The notes: a model not told the origin generated them from the letters alone. A stretch of 64,000 nucleotides of DNA from Tatumella morbirosei (GCF_000757425.2 NZ_JPKR02000003.1:1240001-1304000), one strand, 5' to 3'; counted from the first letter of the stretch, positions 38,872 to 47,918 are shown. Program-made: numbers and translations.

Positions 38872-39981
38872 ATGAATACTGAAAGTCTGTTATTTAAACC
38901 TTACTCACTCAAAAAACTGCTGTTACCCAATCGTGTCGTCATGGCTCCCATGACCCGATCCTTTGCTCCGCAAGGTATTCCAACCCCGGAAATGGCCGCC
39001 TATTATACCCGACGTGCTGCCGCAGGTGTCGGGCTTATTATCACGGAGGCAACCGGCATTAATCGTCCATTATCTGTCAATGAACCCGATGTCCCGGTCT
39101 TTTACGGAGATGCCTTAGCAGGGTGGAAAAAAATTGTTGATGATGTGCATAGTGCTGGCGGGAAAATCATGCCACAGCTTTGGCATGTAGGAACTAAACA
39201 ATCGATATTCCATCGGGACTGGCAAAGCGCCTCCGCTTACCAGGGACCTTCAGGGTTGTCTGTTAGTGGCGAGCAAGTCAGCCTGCCGATGAGTGATAAA
39301 GACATTGCCGATACCATTGATGCTTTCGCCAGTGCGGCTCAGGATGCTGCAAAATTGGGTTTTGATGGCATTGAATTACACGGCGGGCACAGTTATCTGA
39401 TTAATCAGTTTTTCTTCGAACACCTCAATTTACGAAAAGATCAGTGGGGAGGAAAATCGCTGCTGGAGCGCTCAAGATTTGCGATTGAAGTTATCAGGGC
39501 AATCCGTAAGCGGACAGGCCCTGATTTCCCCATATTATTTCGTTTCTCACAATGGAAAGCGCAAGCCTTTGACTCACGGATAGCCGAAACTCCGGCAGTA
39601 TTGCAATCCTGGCTTGAAGCGTTAGTTAATGCCGGAGTGGATATATTTGACTGCTCACAACGTCATTACTGGGATGCCGCATTTCCGGAAGTGGACCGAA
39701 ACCTGAACATGGCCGGTTGGGTAAAAAAACTGACGGGTGTTCCCAGTATCGCGGTCGGTGCAGTGGGTCTGAGTGGTGACGTATTTTCGTCTTTACAGGG
39801 TAAACGGTTTGCACCTGCCTCCCTGGATGAGCTACTGGAAAGGCTGGAAAACGACGAGTTTGACTTAGTCATGGTTGGGCGTCCTTTATTACAGGATCCA
39901 TTGTGGCTACAGAAAATACGGCTGAAACAGTATGATCAGTTGGAGGGTTTTGACAATGCATCACTCCGCCGGTTGTACTAA
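38872..39981 (+). CDS. Old-yellow-enzyme family NADH:flavin oxidoreductase
   Basis: A 369-residue TIM-barrel flavoprotein. N-terminal LLLPNRVVMAPMTRSFA binds FMN. The active-site segment is FDGIELHGGHSYLINQFF; NemA has the His-Asn pair HAAHGYL at this place and here it is HGGHSYL. LVMVGRPLLQDP closes the barrel. Such enzymes reduce activated alkenes, quinones and nitro-esters. CGGAG precedes the ATG. Divergent from a TetR gene, as nemA is under NemR, so control by electrophiles is likely. Confidence 0.85.
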   Translation: MNTESLLFKPYSLKKLLLPNRVVMAPMTRSFAPQGIPTPEMAAYYTRRAAAGVGLIITEATGINRPLSVNEPDVPVFYGDALAGWKKIVDDVHSAGGKIMPQLWHVGTKQSIFHRDWQSASAYQGPSGLSVSGEQVSLPMSDKDIADTIDAFASAAQDAAKLGFDGIELHGGHSYLINQFFFEHLNLRKDQWGGKSLLERSRFAIEVIRAIRKRTGPDFPILFRFSQWKAQAFDSRIAETPAVLQSWLEALVNAGVDIFDCSQRHYWDAAFPEVDRNLNMAGWVKKLTGVPSIAVGAVGLSGDVFSSLQGKRFAPASLDELLERLENDEFDLVMVGRPLLQDPLWLQKIRLKQYDQLEGFDNASLRRLY

Positions 39982-40551
39982 TTTTTAAATTTACAGGACT
40001 CCCCGCCGGGTTAGAACCCTGAAAATTTTTCCGGCAGGAGGAGTTCGCAACTCACGGGCTGTCAGTCTGACAGCTTCTGGCTTGCTCCTCCTTAGTGCCA
40101 TTCAGAAAACCGGCAGTCACATCTCTGCAGCCAGCCACGTTTGAGAATGATTAACGTTGATTATTCGTTGGAGATTTTCTGGACGGTTAAGCAAACCTCG
40201 CGTAGCATTGAAAACACTTCATTTTGATGGGTTCAATAATTGCTTCTCAGGTTTAACCAGTAACCGGAGACACTGCTTTTGTGGGCCAGTTCTCAGCAAC
40301 AGCTGAAAATAACCGTTAGTTTCATTGGGCTAACTGTTATCTGACCACCACTCTCCTGCCAATTGCAACATGAAAAAAATTCATCTGCGTGTGAAATTAA
40401 ATCACTTTCACTCACTCCGCGAGTCAGGCATAAAATACGTATGATTATTCACTTTCGATAATATGAAAACTGTGTATTTCGATCACCGAAATTTCTGGAT
40501 AATCAGCTACTAAACTCAGTTTTCATCTCAGGACCAGGATTCAGGCTCATA
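39982..40551. other. Long intergenic region with a stem-loop (40037-40091)
   Basis: No gene is seen in these 570 bases. GGAGGAG (40037-40043) pairs with CTCCTCC (40085-40091), enclosing a perfect inner palindrome GCTGTCAG-T-CTGACAGC (40058-40074). No T run follows, so it is not a plain terminator. Near the mesX start there is ATTTCG-ATCAC-CGAAAT at about 40478-40494, a possible operator. I find no MetJ box and no B12 or SAM riboswitch by eye. Confidence 0.5.
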
Positions 40552-41529
40552 ATGAATAAAGATTTTACCTACTCGATTAAGAGCAGCAGCTTCGACGAGA
40601 ACTATAACCCTTCTGAAAATACGCGTATCACCACCAATTTTGCGAACCTGGCCCGCGGTGAAAACCGTCAGCAGAACCTACGCAATACCATAGTGATGAT
40701 GAATAATCGTTTCAACTCACTGGCGACCTGGGACAACCCTACCGCCGACCGTTATGCGATCGAAATTGATATCATTTCGGTTGAAATGAAAATTGACGCA
40801 GAGAGTGAAAGTTTTCCGGCTATCGAGATTCTGAAAACTAATATTATCGATAAAAAAACCGGCCAGCGTACCGATGGCATTACCGGCAATAACTTCTCTT
40901 CATATGTACGGGATTACGATTTCAGTGTATGGCTGCTGGATCACAATAAGGATCAACCTGATTTCACCATCCCGGAAAAATTTGGCGAGCTGCACGGCAA
41001 TATTTTCAAAAGCTTCGTAAACTCAGAAGCTTATAAAAGTAACTTTAAAAAATCACCGGTAATCTGCCTGAGTGTTTCCAGCAAAAACATTTACCACCGT
41101 ACAGGTAATGAACATCCGGTGCTGGGTATTGAATATCGTCAGGATGAGCGTTCGCTGACAGATAACTACTTCAGCAAAATGGGCTTGCAGGTCCGTTATT
41201 TTATGCCGAAACACAGTGTTGCACCGTTAGCCTTTTATTTCTTTGGCGATTTACTGAGTGATTACACCGACCTCGAACTGATTGCTACCATCAGTACCAT
41301 GGAAACATTCCAGAAAATTTATCGCCCTGAAATCTACAACGCTAACTCCGTTGCTGGTTTACAGTACCAGCCGAGCCTGAACTATCAGGACTACTCATTA
41401 ACAAAAATTGTTTATGATCGCGAAGAACGCAGCCGGTTAGCGATTGAACAGGGTAAATATACTGAAGAATATTTTATCAAACCATACAAGACAGTTCTTG
41501 AACAATGGTCTGAAACTTACGGTCTTTGA
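40552..41529 (+). CDS. mesX: MesX (DUF1852), partner of methionine synthase MesD
   Basis: A 325-residue protein of the DUF1852 family, MNKDFTYSIKSSSFDENYNP onward. In other bacteria this gene is next to, and needed together with, MesD for methionine synthesis without methyl-folate or B12 and apparently in the presence of oxygen; its exact reaction is not settled. It is followed by mesD after 28 bases, so the two are one operon. I base the name on the full-length DUF1852 pattern and on the neighbour. A 570-base leader precedes it. Confidence 0.82.
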   Translation: MNKDFTYSIKSSSFDENYNPSENTRITTNFANLARGENRQQNLRNTIVMMNNRFNSLATWDNPTADRYAIEIDIISVEMKIDAESESFPAIEILKTNIIDKKTGQRTDGITGNNFSSYVRDYDFSVWLLDHNKDQPDFTIPEKFGELHGNIFKSFVNSEAYKSNFKKSPVICLSVSSKNIYHRTGNEHPVLGIEYRQDERSLTDNYFSKMGLQVRYFMPKHSVAPLAFYFFGDLLSDYTDLELIATISTMETFQKIYRPEIYNANSVAGLQYQPSLNYQDYSLTKIVYDREERSRLAIEQGKYTEEYFIKPYKTVLEQWSETYGL

Positions 41530-41557
41530 GTCATAAAAAAATACAAGGTCACCTGCT

Positions 41558-42583
41558 ATGAAAATTTTGTTACCTACATCAACTGCCGGAAGTCTGCCAA
41601 AACCTTCCTGGCTGGCACAGCCTGAGAAACTTTGGTCTCCATGGAAACTGCAGGACGAAGAGTTAGTTAACGGAAAAAAAGATGCCCTGCGTCTGTCCCT
41701 GGATGATCAGCTGCGTGCAGGCATCGATATTGTCAGTGACGGCGAGCAGACCCGTCAGCATTTCGTTACCACCTTTATCGAACATCTGAGTGGTGTTGAT
41801 TTCGAGAAACGCGAAATCGTTAAAATCCGTAATCGCTATGATGCCAGCGTACCGACAGTCGTGAGCGCCGTTGAGCGTATTAAACCTGTATTTGTGGATG
41901 ACGCTAAATATCTGCGCTCGCTGACAAAACAGCCAATTAAATGGGCTCTGCCAGGCCCGATGACTATGATTGATACGCTGTATGACAATCATTACAAAAG
42001 TCGTGAAAAACTGGCCTGGGAATTCGCTAAAATCCTGAACCAGGAAGCGAAAGAACTGGAAGCTGCGGGTGTAGATATTATCCAGTTTGATGAGCCGGCA
42101 TTTAACGTATTCTTTGACGAAGTTAACGACTGGGGTGTTGCAGCTCTGGAGCGCGCTATCGAGGGCCTGAAGTGTGAGACTGCGGTCCATATCTGCTATG
42201 GCTATGGTATAAAAGCGAACACCGACTGGAAGAAAACACTGGGTAACGAATGGCGTCAGTATGAAGAAGCCTTCCCTAAACTGCAGAAATCGAACATCGA
42301 TATCGTGTCACTGGAATGCCAGAATTCACACGTTCCAATGGATCTGATTGAGCTGATTCGCGGTAAAAAAGTAATGGTGGGTGCCATTGATGTCGCGACC
42401 AACACTATAGAAACTCCGGAAGAAGTGGCTAATACCTTGCGTAAAGCGCTGCAGTTTGTTGATGCTGATAAACTCTATCCTTCCACTAACTGTGGTATGG
42501 CTCCACTTTCACGTGAAGTCGCTACCGGTAAACTGCATGCTTTAAGCGCTGGTGCTGAAATCATCCGTAAAGAACTGGCTTAA
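41558..42583 (+). CDS. mesD: Folate-independent methionine synthase MesD (core MetE)
   Basis: A 341-residue protein equal to the C-terminal catalytic half of MetE only. Zinc ligands fit His211 and Cys213 in VHICYGYG, Glu253 in SLECQN and Cys312 in NCGMAPL. It lacks the N-terminal folate-binding half of MetE. With mesX directly upstream it matches the MesD class, which methylates homocysteine from a donor that is not 5-methyl-THF. AAGGTCACCTGCT precedes the ATG. A strong terminator follows. Confidence 0.88.
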   Translation: MKILLPTSTAGSLPKPSWLAQPEKLWSPWKLQDEELVNGKKDALRLSLDDQLRAGIDIVSDGEQTRQHFVTTFIEHLSGVDFEKREIVKIRNRYDASVPTVVSAVERIKPVFVDDAKYLRSLTKQPIKWALPGPMTMIDTLYDNHYKSREKLAWEFAKILNQEAKELEAAGVDIIQFDEPAFNVFFDEVNDWGVAALERAIEGLKCETAVHICYGYGIKANTDWKKTLGNEWRQYEEAFPKLQKSNIDIVSLECQNSHVPMDLIELIRGKKVMVGAIDVATNTIETPEEVANTLRKALQFVDADKLYPSTNCGMAPLSREVATGKLHALSAGAEIIRKELA

Positions 42584-42665
42584 TAGTAAAGTTTGACGGA
42601 ACTCTACTCTGGTCAGCCAGGACATACCGACTGACCGGCGACTTCCTTCTGGTAAACGTCATCTG

Positions 42666-42692
42666 AACGCGGGCTTCGGTCCGCGTTTTTTT
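42666..42692 (+). terminator. Terminator after mesD
   Basis: ACGCGG and CCGCGT stem around GCTTCGGT, followed by seven Ts. It is 83 bases past the mesD stop. Confidence 0.85.
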
Positions 42693-42835
42693 ACCCTGTT
42701 GCCATTAAACGGGGATGATTACAACTCCTTACATTTCAGCTGGATTATTACTCTCCCCTTTCGCTGTCCCGACAAAATTTTAGTCATTCTGCACTATAGT
42801 TAGTTTTTACCGCCCTCCTGCCGGGAGTTATTCAA

Positions 42836-43609
42836 TTGCTGAAAATATTAGGTCTGGTATTTCTTTGTGTGGTACTGCTCTCACTGGTGGCAAGTATGAT
42901 GCGTGATACCCATCCGGGAGTCTCTGCCGGCCAGGGCTGGTGGACAGCCCGACGTGATTCATCGGGGCTTGCCCCGAACCCCCACAAAATGGTCAATACC
43001 GCGATTGTTCAGGTCTATGATGCTGCAACCTATGGCTGGCGCGGCAAAGCGGCAGTTCATCCGTGGATTATCTTTAAACGTGCCGGCGATACACAATATA
43101 CCCGATATGAAGTGACCGGCTGGGGAAGCGGCGACAGGATCCGCAAAAACAGCCACGGCCCCGACGACTATTGGTTTGGCGCTAAACCCAATCTTCTGGT
43201 CGATTATCGGGGTCCGGAAGCGGCTGCCCTAATCCCTCAGATAGAGGCTGCTATTGCTTCCTATCCGTGGAAAGAAACTTACCGTGCCTGGCCCGGGCCA
43301 AACAGCAATACCTTTATGGCACATATAGGTCGTAATGTCCCCGCTCTGCATCTGAATATGCCAGCCAATGCTATCGGGAAAGATTACCGTGCCCTCGCAA
43401 GGCCCATTGGCCTGCCCCCCTCAGGACAGGGTGTCCAGCTTTCTTTGCTGGGTTTAATTGGGTTTACTGCCGGCCCGGTGGAAGGTGTTGAAATTAACCT
43501 GCTGGGTATTGATATGGGAATACAATTCTCACCCTTTAAACTTCGGCTGCCATTTATTGGCTCGGTTAACTCCGGAGGTTCCCAAAACATAACCAGGCAA
43601 CCTGGCTAA
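42836..43609 (+). CDS. DUF3750 family protein, membrane-anchored
   Basis: A 257-residue protein with an N-terminal hydrophobic helix (LGLVFLCVVLLSLVASMM) and a soluble domain of DUF3750 pattern: AAVHPWIIFKRAG, YEVTGWGSGDRI, NTFMAHIGRNVPALHLNMP and GKDYRAL. The conserved His, Asn and aromatic residues hint at an enzyme, but none is proven. Start is TTG at 42836 behind CGGGAGTT; no ATG gives the complete anchor. Stands alone between terminators. Periplasmic side inferred. Confidence 0.72.
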   Translation: MLKILGLVFLCVVLLSLVASMMRDTHPGVSAGQGWWTARRDSSGLAPNPHKMVNTAIVQVYDAATYGWRGKAAVHPWIIFKRAGDTQYTRYEVTGWGSGDRIRKNSHGPDDYWFGAKPNLLVDYRGPEAAALIPQIEAAIASYPWKETYRAWPGPNSNTFMAHIGRNVPALHLNMPANAIGKDYRALARPIGLPPSGQGVQLSLLGLIGFTAGPVEGVEINLLGIDMGIQFSPFKLRLPFIGSVNSGGSQNITRQPG

Positions 43610-43614
43610 ACTGT

Positions 43615-43652
43615 TCCGAAACGATGATAGCCGGCCCATACATCGTTTCGGA
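43615..43652. terminator. 12-bp inverted repeat after the DUF3750 gene
   Basis: TCCGAAACGATG and CATCGTTTCGGA, perfect, with a 14-base loop. It starts six bases past the stop and faces the convergent propeller gene. There is no T run, so it may protect mRNA ends rather than terminate. Confidence 0.45.
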
Positions 43653-43731
43653 CACTGCTTTAGCTTCGGATATTTCAGCTGGTATTTAACCGGCTCACTA
43701 TACTTGTCAGCAATAAGTGAAGCCTTTCGAC

Positions 43732-44709
43732 TTATTGCTGACTGGCAAATGGCTTCAGGGGATAGTAAGCCAGAACCTCACAACCTTCCGGGACCGCAAC
43801 ATGCTCTGTTGCCTTCCCATCTTCAAGACTGATCACAGAAACCGTTCCACTGTCTTCATTCGCCACCAGGAAGTAGCGGCCGTCCGGAGTAAATGTTCCA
43901 TCCAGCGGTTTTTCCTGCAGTTCGGCGCTAAACAGATAATGCATATCTGCATCAAAGAAGCTGACCACCGGATCAAAATCGCCAATCACGGCGACAATCT
44001 CACCATCACTTCTGAAACGGACTATCTGAGCTGGCTTGTTATGCCGTTTTAGCGGAATAGTATCCTGTAGTTCCAACTGTTCCCGGTCAATGACGAAAAT
44101 TTCAGGAGCGCTGCCATTGGTCGCTATGACCCACGGCCTTATGGGAGACACATCAATACCATTCAGGCTACCAGGGACACTCATTTTTTTTATTATCCGG
44201 CCTCCGTTTTCATCAAAGACTATCTGCGATAACGTCCCTTCTTCTTCACTTTCGGTGATTAATCTATTTTTTCCGGGTATAACTGCCAGCCGGTGTACGT
44301 TATATGATTCTGAATTAATGGTGCCGGTGACGGTATCGGTTTGCGGATCGATAATAACAATGACAGCACTTTCCTCACAGCAACAATAAATCAGCCCGTT
44401 ATAACCCAGACGGGCAGTATGTGGGCCTTGATAAGGAGAAATATCAATCAGAGTGATAACCTGTTCACTCGCCAGGTCTACTACCGCAATATGATGTTCC
44501 GGGTGAGGATTATCACCATGAACCCCATCACCGAATACTGGCACATAGGCTTTACCTTTCTGGGGTAACACTAACAACTCATGAGGTTTTCTTGGAAGAT
44601 CATCGATAACCTTACGAATTTTCAATGTTTCAGGATCAAGAAATAAAATACGGCCTGCGGATTTATCTACCGCAATCAGCCCGAAACCGGCGGTGTTTTC
44701 TATCTTCAT
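43732..44709 (-). CDS. YncE/lactonase-like beta-propeller protein, cytoplasmic
   Basis: A 325-residue seven-bladed propeller with repeated IAVDKSAGRILFLDP, IAVVDLASEQVITLID and IVIIDPQTDTVTGTIN blades. It resembles YncE and 6-phosphogluconolactonase-type propellers but has no signal peptide, unlike periplasmic YncE. A cysteine triplet in GLIYCCCEESAV is unusual. GGAGGT lies upstream of the ATG. The NiCoT transporter gene lies 350 bases upstream on the same strand. No function can be assigned. Confidence 0.65.
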   Translation of the reverse strand: MKIENTAGFGLIAVDKSAGRILFLDPETLKIRKVIDDLPRKPHELLVLPQKGKAYVPVFGDGVHGDNPHPEHHIAVVDLASEQVITLIDISPYQGPHTARLGYNGLIYCCCEESAVIVIIDPQTDTVTGTINSESYNVHRLAVIPGKNRLITESEEEGTLSQIVFDENGGRIIKKMSVPGSLNGIDVSPIRPWVIATNGSAPEIFVIDREQLELQDTIPLKRHNKPAQIVRFRSDGEIVAVIGDFDPVVSFFDADMHYLFSAELQEKPLDGTFTPDGRYFLVANEDSGTVSVISLEDGKATEHVAVPEGCEVLAYYPLKPFASQQ

Positions 44710-45060
44710 ATCTCTGCTACCTCCATGATGATATCGGTTTTCTGATAAGTGGCATGCAGTGAGCCAATCGGGGATATCTGTTCAGGATGGCATTTAATCA
44801 GCCATCTTGTGCAACTGAAGAGGGTTTTTAGGACGATTCCAACTCCTGAGCAGATACCCACAGCTCAGATAAATTCAGGAGAAAACGAAGATAAACGCGG
44901 ATTAAATGAATATGACAAATGAATCGCATTGCAATCCAGCAATAACTCAAAACAGTCATTCAGGTAAATCAACACCTCGTGGCCAGGAAAACGAAAGACA
45001 GTAATAATGCCAACATCAGCAACACAGCCCGGCTCCCGTTGGCCGCGTCTGATATGAATA
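44710..45060. other. Gap between the propeller and transporter genes
   Basis: A minus-strand frame (44865-45089) starts inside the transporter 3-prime end and runs through part of this gap with plausible codons, but has no known relatives that I can name. I see no RNA gene, repeat or terminator with a T run. Confidence 0.3.
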
Positions 45061-46119
45061 TCAGTCCGCGTTAACCTCCAGACGGTCATAACCTTTGGCC
45101 CGGTAGATAGCTGCAGAAATAATCCAGGCAGCGATAAAAATACCGATAATCAGATAACCGATAGTGCCGAAGTTATCGTTAAGCGACCCAATACCGTCCC
45201 AGAAAAGGCCGGAAAGATTGAGTTTATCCTGAATCAACCCAAGAGCCTCAATACCCCCTATTACGACTGCAACAACCACTGAAACCAGAGTGATTGTCAT
45301 GTTGTAATAGAGTTTTCGGATAGGTTTCACAAATGCCCACCCGTAAGCACCCAACATCAGAATACTGTCAGTGGTATCAATCAGTGACATACCTGCCGTA
45401 AATAGTGCCGGAAACACCAGAATTGACCATACCGACATCCCCTGCGACGCCTGGGCTGCAGAGATACCCAACAATCCCACCTCTGTCGCGGTATCAAAAC
45501 CCAGCCCAAACAGTAAGCCAAGCGGATACATATGCCAGCTGCGATGAATAAAAGCGAACATAGGACGGAATATTCTGGCCAATAGTCCACGGTTAGCCAG
45601 GAAAATATCAAGGTCTTCGTCAACGTACCGGCCACCGGCTTTTACTCTACGGAATGTCCGCCAGATCCCCGCCAGTATGACGATATTCATGGCGGCTATC
45701 ATCAGCAGGAACAGTGCCGATACCAGTGTACCGATAACACCACCGACAGTATGAAAGGCTTCTATCTGACTTTTAAATGCGGTTGCAGTCGCCGCAATAA
45801 TAATCGTTGCCAGAATGACAATGGTTGAATGACCCAGAGAGAAGAAAAAACCTACTGAAACCGGCCGTTTTTTTTCCTGCATCAGCTTACGTGTCACGTT
45901 ATCGATAGCCGCAATATGATCGGCATCGACCGCGTGACGAAGGCCGAAGCTATAGGCCAGCAGAGCCGTCCCCAACAGGACCGGGTGATCACGAAAGGCA
46001 ATAAACGCCCAAGCCCATGCTCCTATATTGGCCGCAATAAGGATTAGATAAAGCCCAATGATCTTCAGTGATAACTGACCACCATGGTCGTTAAAAATGC
46101 GTGCGAATGTATTCCGCAT
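45061..46119 (-). CDS. Nickel/cobalt transporter of the NiCoT (HoxN/NixA) family
   Basis: A 352-residue membrane protein with about eight helices. The NiCoT signature RHAVDADHIAAIDNVTRK lies at residues 61-78 and the second signature LGFDTATEVGLLG later. It imports Ni2+ or Co2+ across the inner membrane. GGAG five bases before ATG 46119 decides the start. A lone GTATGA half-site upstream is not enough to claim a NikR operator. No urease or hydrogenase genes lie in the window, so the metal user is elsewhere. Confidence 0.92.
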   Translation of the reverse strand: MRNTFARIFNDHGGQLSLKIIGLYLILIAANIGAWAWAFIAFRDHPVLLGTALLAYSFGLRHAVDADHIAAIDNVTRKLMQEKKRPVSVGFFFSLGHSTIVILATIIIAATATAFKSQIEAFHTVGGVIGTLVSALFLLMIAAMNIVILAGIWRTFRRVKAGGRYVDEDLDIFLANRGLLARIFRPMFAFIHRSWHMYPLGLLFGLGFDTATEVGLLGISAAQASQGMSVWSILVFPALFTAGMSLIDTTDSILMLGAYGWAFVKPIRKLYYNMTITLVSVVVAVVIGGIEALGLIQDKLNLSGLFWDGIGSLNDNFGTIGYLIIGIFIAAWIISAAIYRAKGYDRLEVNAD

Positions 46120-46323
46120 CCTGACTCCCTGCAATAACAGACATCATACTGTTCACAAAAATAGTAGGACGCGAAGTATCCATGAGCAAGCAGGTGAGAC
46201 TCAGGTTTATGCTCTGTGTCACATTATCAATATGCCAGAGACTTGAATTCACAGGAAAGAGATTCTGCAGGGAAAAACAGAAAGATTTTATGACGAGGAA
46301 TGATAAACCAACCCATGAGGCGG

Positions 46324-46656
46324 TCAGGCCATAATCAGTCGCTTAAACAGCAGTTGCCGGATGTCCTGACGTTGCGATAAAACTGCATGTGCCGTTACCA
46401 CGTTTCCTTCGACAGAATATAAAACTCTGTAACCTTCCGGATGATTAAATTCGCGGTACTTCGCACAACCAATTTTCAACAGTTCAGGACAAATCTGACT
46501 GCCGGCAGGAAACTGCCCGACGGCAGATTCAAAGCGGGTCAGAATATCGGTGATCACAGGTCGCGGCGCCACATTAGCCTGTCTCAGGAACGCTACAATG
46601 GTTTCGATGCAGTATTTTGCAGTAAGAGTGTACTCAAAGGTCACCTGCTGTTCCAT
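46324..46656 (-). CDS. RelE/ParE-superfamily toxin
   Basis: A 110-residue RelE/ParE-like protein. REFNHPEGYRVLYSVEGNVVTAHAVL is the typical beta-sheet core with the conserved arginine/tyrosine, here quoted as YREFNHPEGYRVLYSV, and the C-terminal LSQRQDIRQLL helix follows. Such toxins cleave mRNA on the ribosome or block gyrase. AAGGGG precedes the ATG. It lies 30 bases after the Phd-like antitoxin gene. Whether it cleaves mRNA cannot be told from sequence. Confidence 0.78.
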   Translation of the reverse strand: MEQQVTFEYTLTAKYCIETIVAFLRQANVAPRPVITDILTRFESAVGQFPAGSQICPELLKIGCAKYREFNHPEGYRVLYSVEGNVVTAHAVLSQRQDIRQLLFKRLIMA

Positions 46657-46686
46657 CTAAGCCCCTTCGAATTGAGTCCATGGCAA

Positions 46687-46920
46687 TTAATCTGTGAGTC
46701 CGTCCAGCAACTGATCTTTTGAGAACACCCGTTGTTCAGATTTATCCTTCTCTGAGAGAGTCAGGAGTTTCAACAAGGCGATGGCCTTTTCTCTCTCCTG
46801 CTGTTGCTCATAAGATTCAATAACATAAGCAGGTACACCATTTTGGGTGACCAGAATGGGCTCTGACAGATCAAGCGTAGCCGCGTTTTTTTTGACGTAG
46901 CTAATAGTCTCTACTTTCAT
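46687..46920 (-). CDS. Phd/YefM-type antitoxin
   Basis: A 77-residue protein with the Phd/YefM N-terminal DNA-binding fold (KNAATLDLSEPILVTQNGVP, then AYVIESYEQQQE). A C-terminal acidic tail would wrap the toxin. It is the first gene of the pair and should repress the operon. The ribosome site is weak, and 200 bases of gene-free DNA precede it. Confidence 0.8.
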   Translation of the reverse strand: MKVETISYVKKNAATLDLSEPILVTQNGVPAYVIESYEQQQEREKAIALLKLLTLSEKDKSEQRVFSKDQLLDGLTD

Positions 46921-47121
46921 GATATGTCCGCCGAAGGGTTACTTTTCCTATACGAGACTTAATATAGACCATTTGTAGTCTTCATTCAATTAGCGATGTT
47001 GCTACTGCTCTCAGTAAAATGCCAGTAACATCTTTGTTCAGTTTTCAGGCTTCACTATACTCTGCTCATCTCAATCCAAAATCTGCCTGTCAGAAGATAG
47101 TGCTGAAAAGGTTATGTACAG

Positions 47122-47382
47122 ATGGAAGAAGAAACCCTCCGTGACCAGCCGGCTAGTGAGCTACGTGAACTACTGGATATGATGGTATGGGACATAAGCC
47201 ATGGTGGATTCGAAGTGGTAAAAGAATGGCGGGAAGAGTTACTTTCCCGGCAAGATGCCGAAACTGAAGACGTACAACGTGCCATCGCGGTATGTGATGA
47301 TTTTCTTGCTCCTGCTGGCTCTCCTGAGTCTGAAGCCGCCCGTGCCCGTGCCTGGCCGGAATACTACCCGGAGAAAAAATAG
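47122..47382 (+). CDS. Unrecognised small acidic protein
   Basis: An 86-residue protein, MEEETLRDQPASELRELLD onward, mostly helical and acidic with several tryptophans (MMVWDISHGG, VVKEWREE, RAWPEYYP). No signal peptide or membrane helix. AAGG lies ten bases before the ATG. It is convergent with the glutathione peroxidase gene. I do not recognise a family. Confidence 0.6.
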   Translation: MEEETLRDQPASELRELLDMMVWDISHGGFEVVKEWREELLSRQDAETEDVQRAIAVCDDFLAPAGSPESEAARARAWPEYYPEKK

Positions 47383-47420
47383 CGGTGAAAATCTGTAAAG
47401 CTCAGCAGTCGCCTGTCATC

Positions 47421-47903
47421 TTAAGCCTGAAGTGCGGTAAGGATAGTGCCTTCTATTTTTTCCGGTGTGGAGACCGGTGCAAATCTTTTTAGCGGTTTTC
47501 CGTCACGCCCAATCAGGAATTTTGTGAAATTCCATAGGATCCTGCCACCCAATACGCCGGGTAACTCGTGTTTCAGATAGCGAAATACCGGATGTGCAGC
47601 AGAACCATTAACGTCCACTTTTTCAAACATTGGAAAGCTTACACCGTAATTGATATAACAGGTCTGTGAGATTTCCTCAGCACCGCCGGGTTCCTGTTTA
47701 CCAAACTGATTGCAGGGAAAGCCCAATACCACCAGGCCCTGGTTGGCATATTTCCGGTAGAGCGCTTCAAGCCCTGCATACTGCGGCGTAAAACCACAAT
47801 GACTGGCTGTATTCACCACCAGAACTAGTTTACCCGTAAAATCAGCCATTGAAACCAACTGACCATCAAGCCGGCTGGCCGAAAACTGGTAAAAAGTTGT
47901 CAT
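47421..47903 (-). CDS. Glutathione peroxidase-type thiol peroxidase
   Basis: A 160-residue GPx-family protein. Cys36 in NTASHCGFTPQY is the peroxidatic residue (selenocysteine in animals), Gln in FPCNQFGKQEPG and Trp in ILWNFTKFL complete the site. The second cysteine in FPCNQ is the usual resolving residue of thioredoxin-dependent members. It reduces peroxides in the cytoplasm. It resembles BtuE/Gpx proteins but is not in the btu context, so I give no symbol. A 13-bp palindrome lies just upstream. Confidence 0.88.
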   Translation of the reverse strand: MTTFYQFSASRLDGQLVSMADFTGKLVLVVNTASHCGFTPQYAGLEALYRKYANQGLVVLGFPCNQFGKQEPGGAEEISQTCYINYGVSFPMFEKVDVNGSAAHPVFRYLKHELPGVLGGRILWNFTKFLIGRDGKPLKRFAPVSTPEKIEGTILTALQA

Positions 47904-47918
47904 AACGAATCCTTAAAT

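Noticed and set aside
39982-40551. B12 or SAM riboswitch, or MetJ boxes, before mesX
   Set aside because: I looked for conserved B12-box bases and AGACGTCT repeats and found none; the visible stem-loop is of another kind.
44865-45089. 74-codon minus frame overlapping the 3-prime end of the NiCoT gene
   Set aside because: Starts inside the transporter gene without a spaced ribosome site and resembles nothing I know.
46120-46323. NikR operator before the NiCoT gene
   Set aside because: Only one GTATGA half-site is present; the required spaced TCATAC partner is absent.
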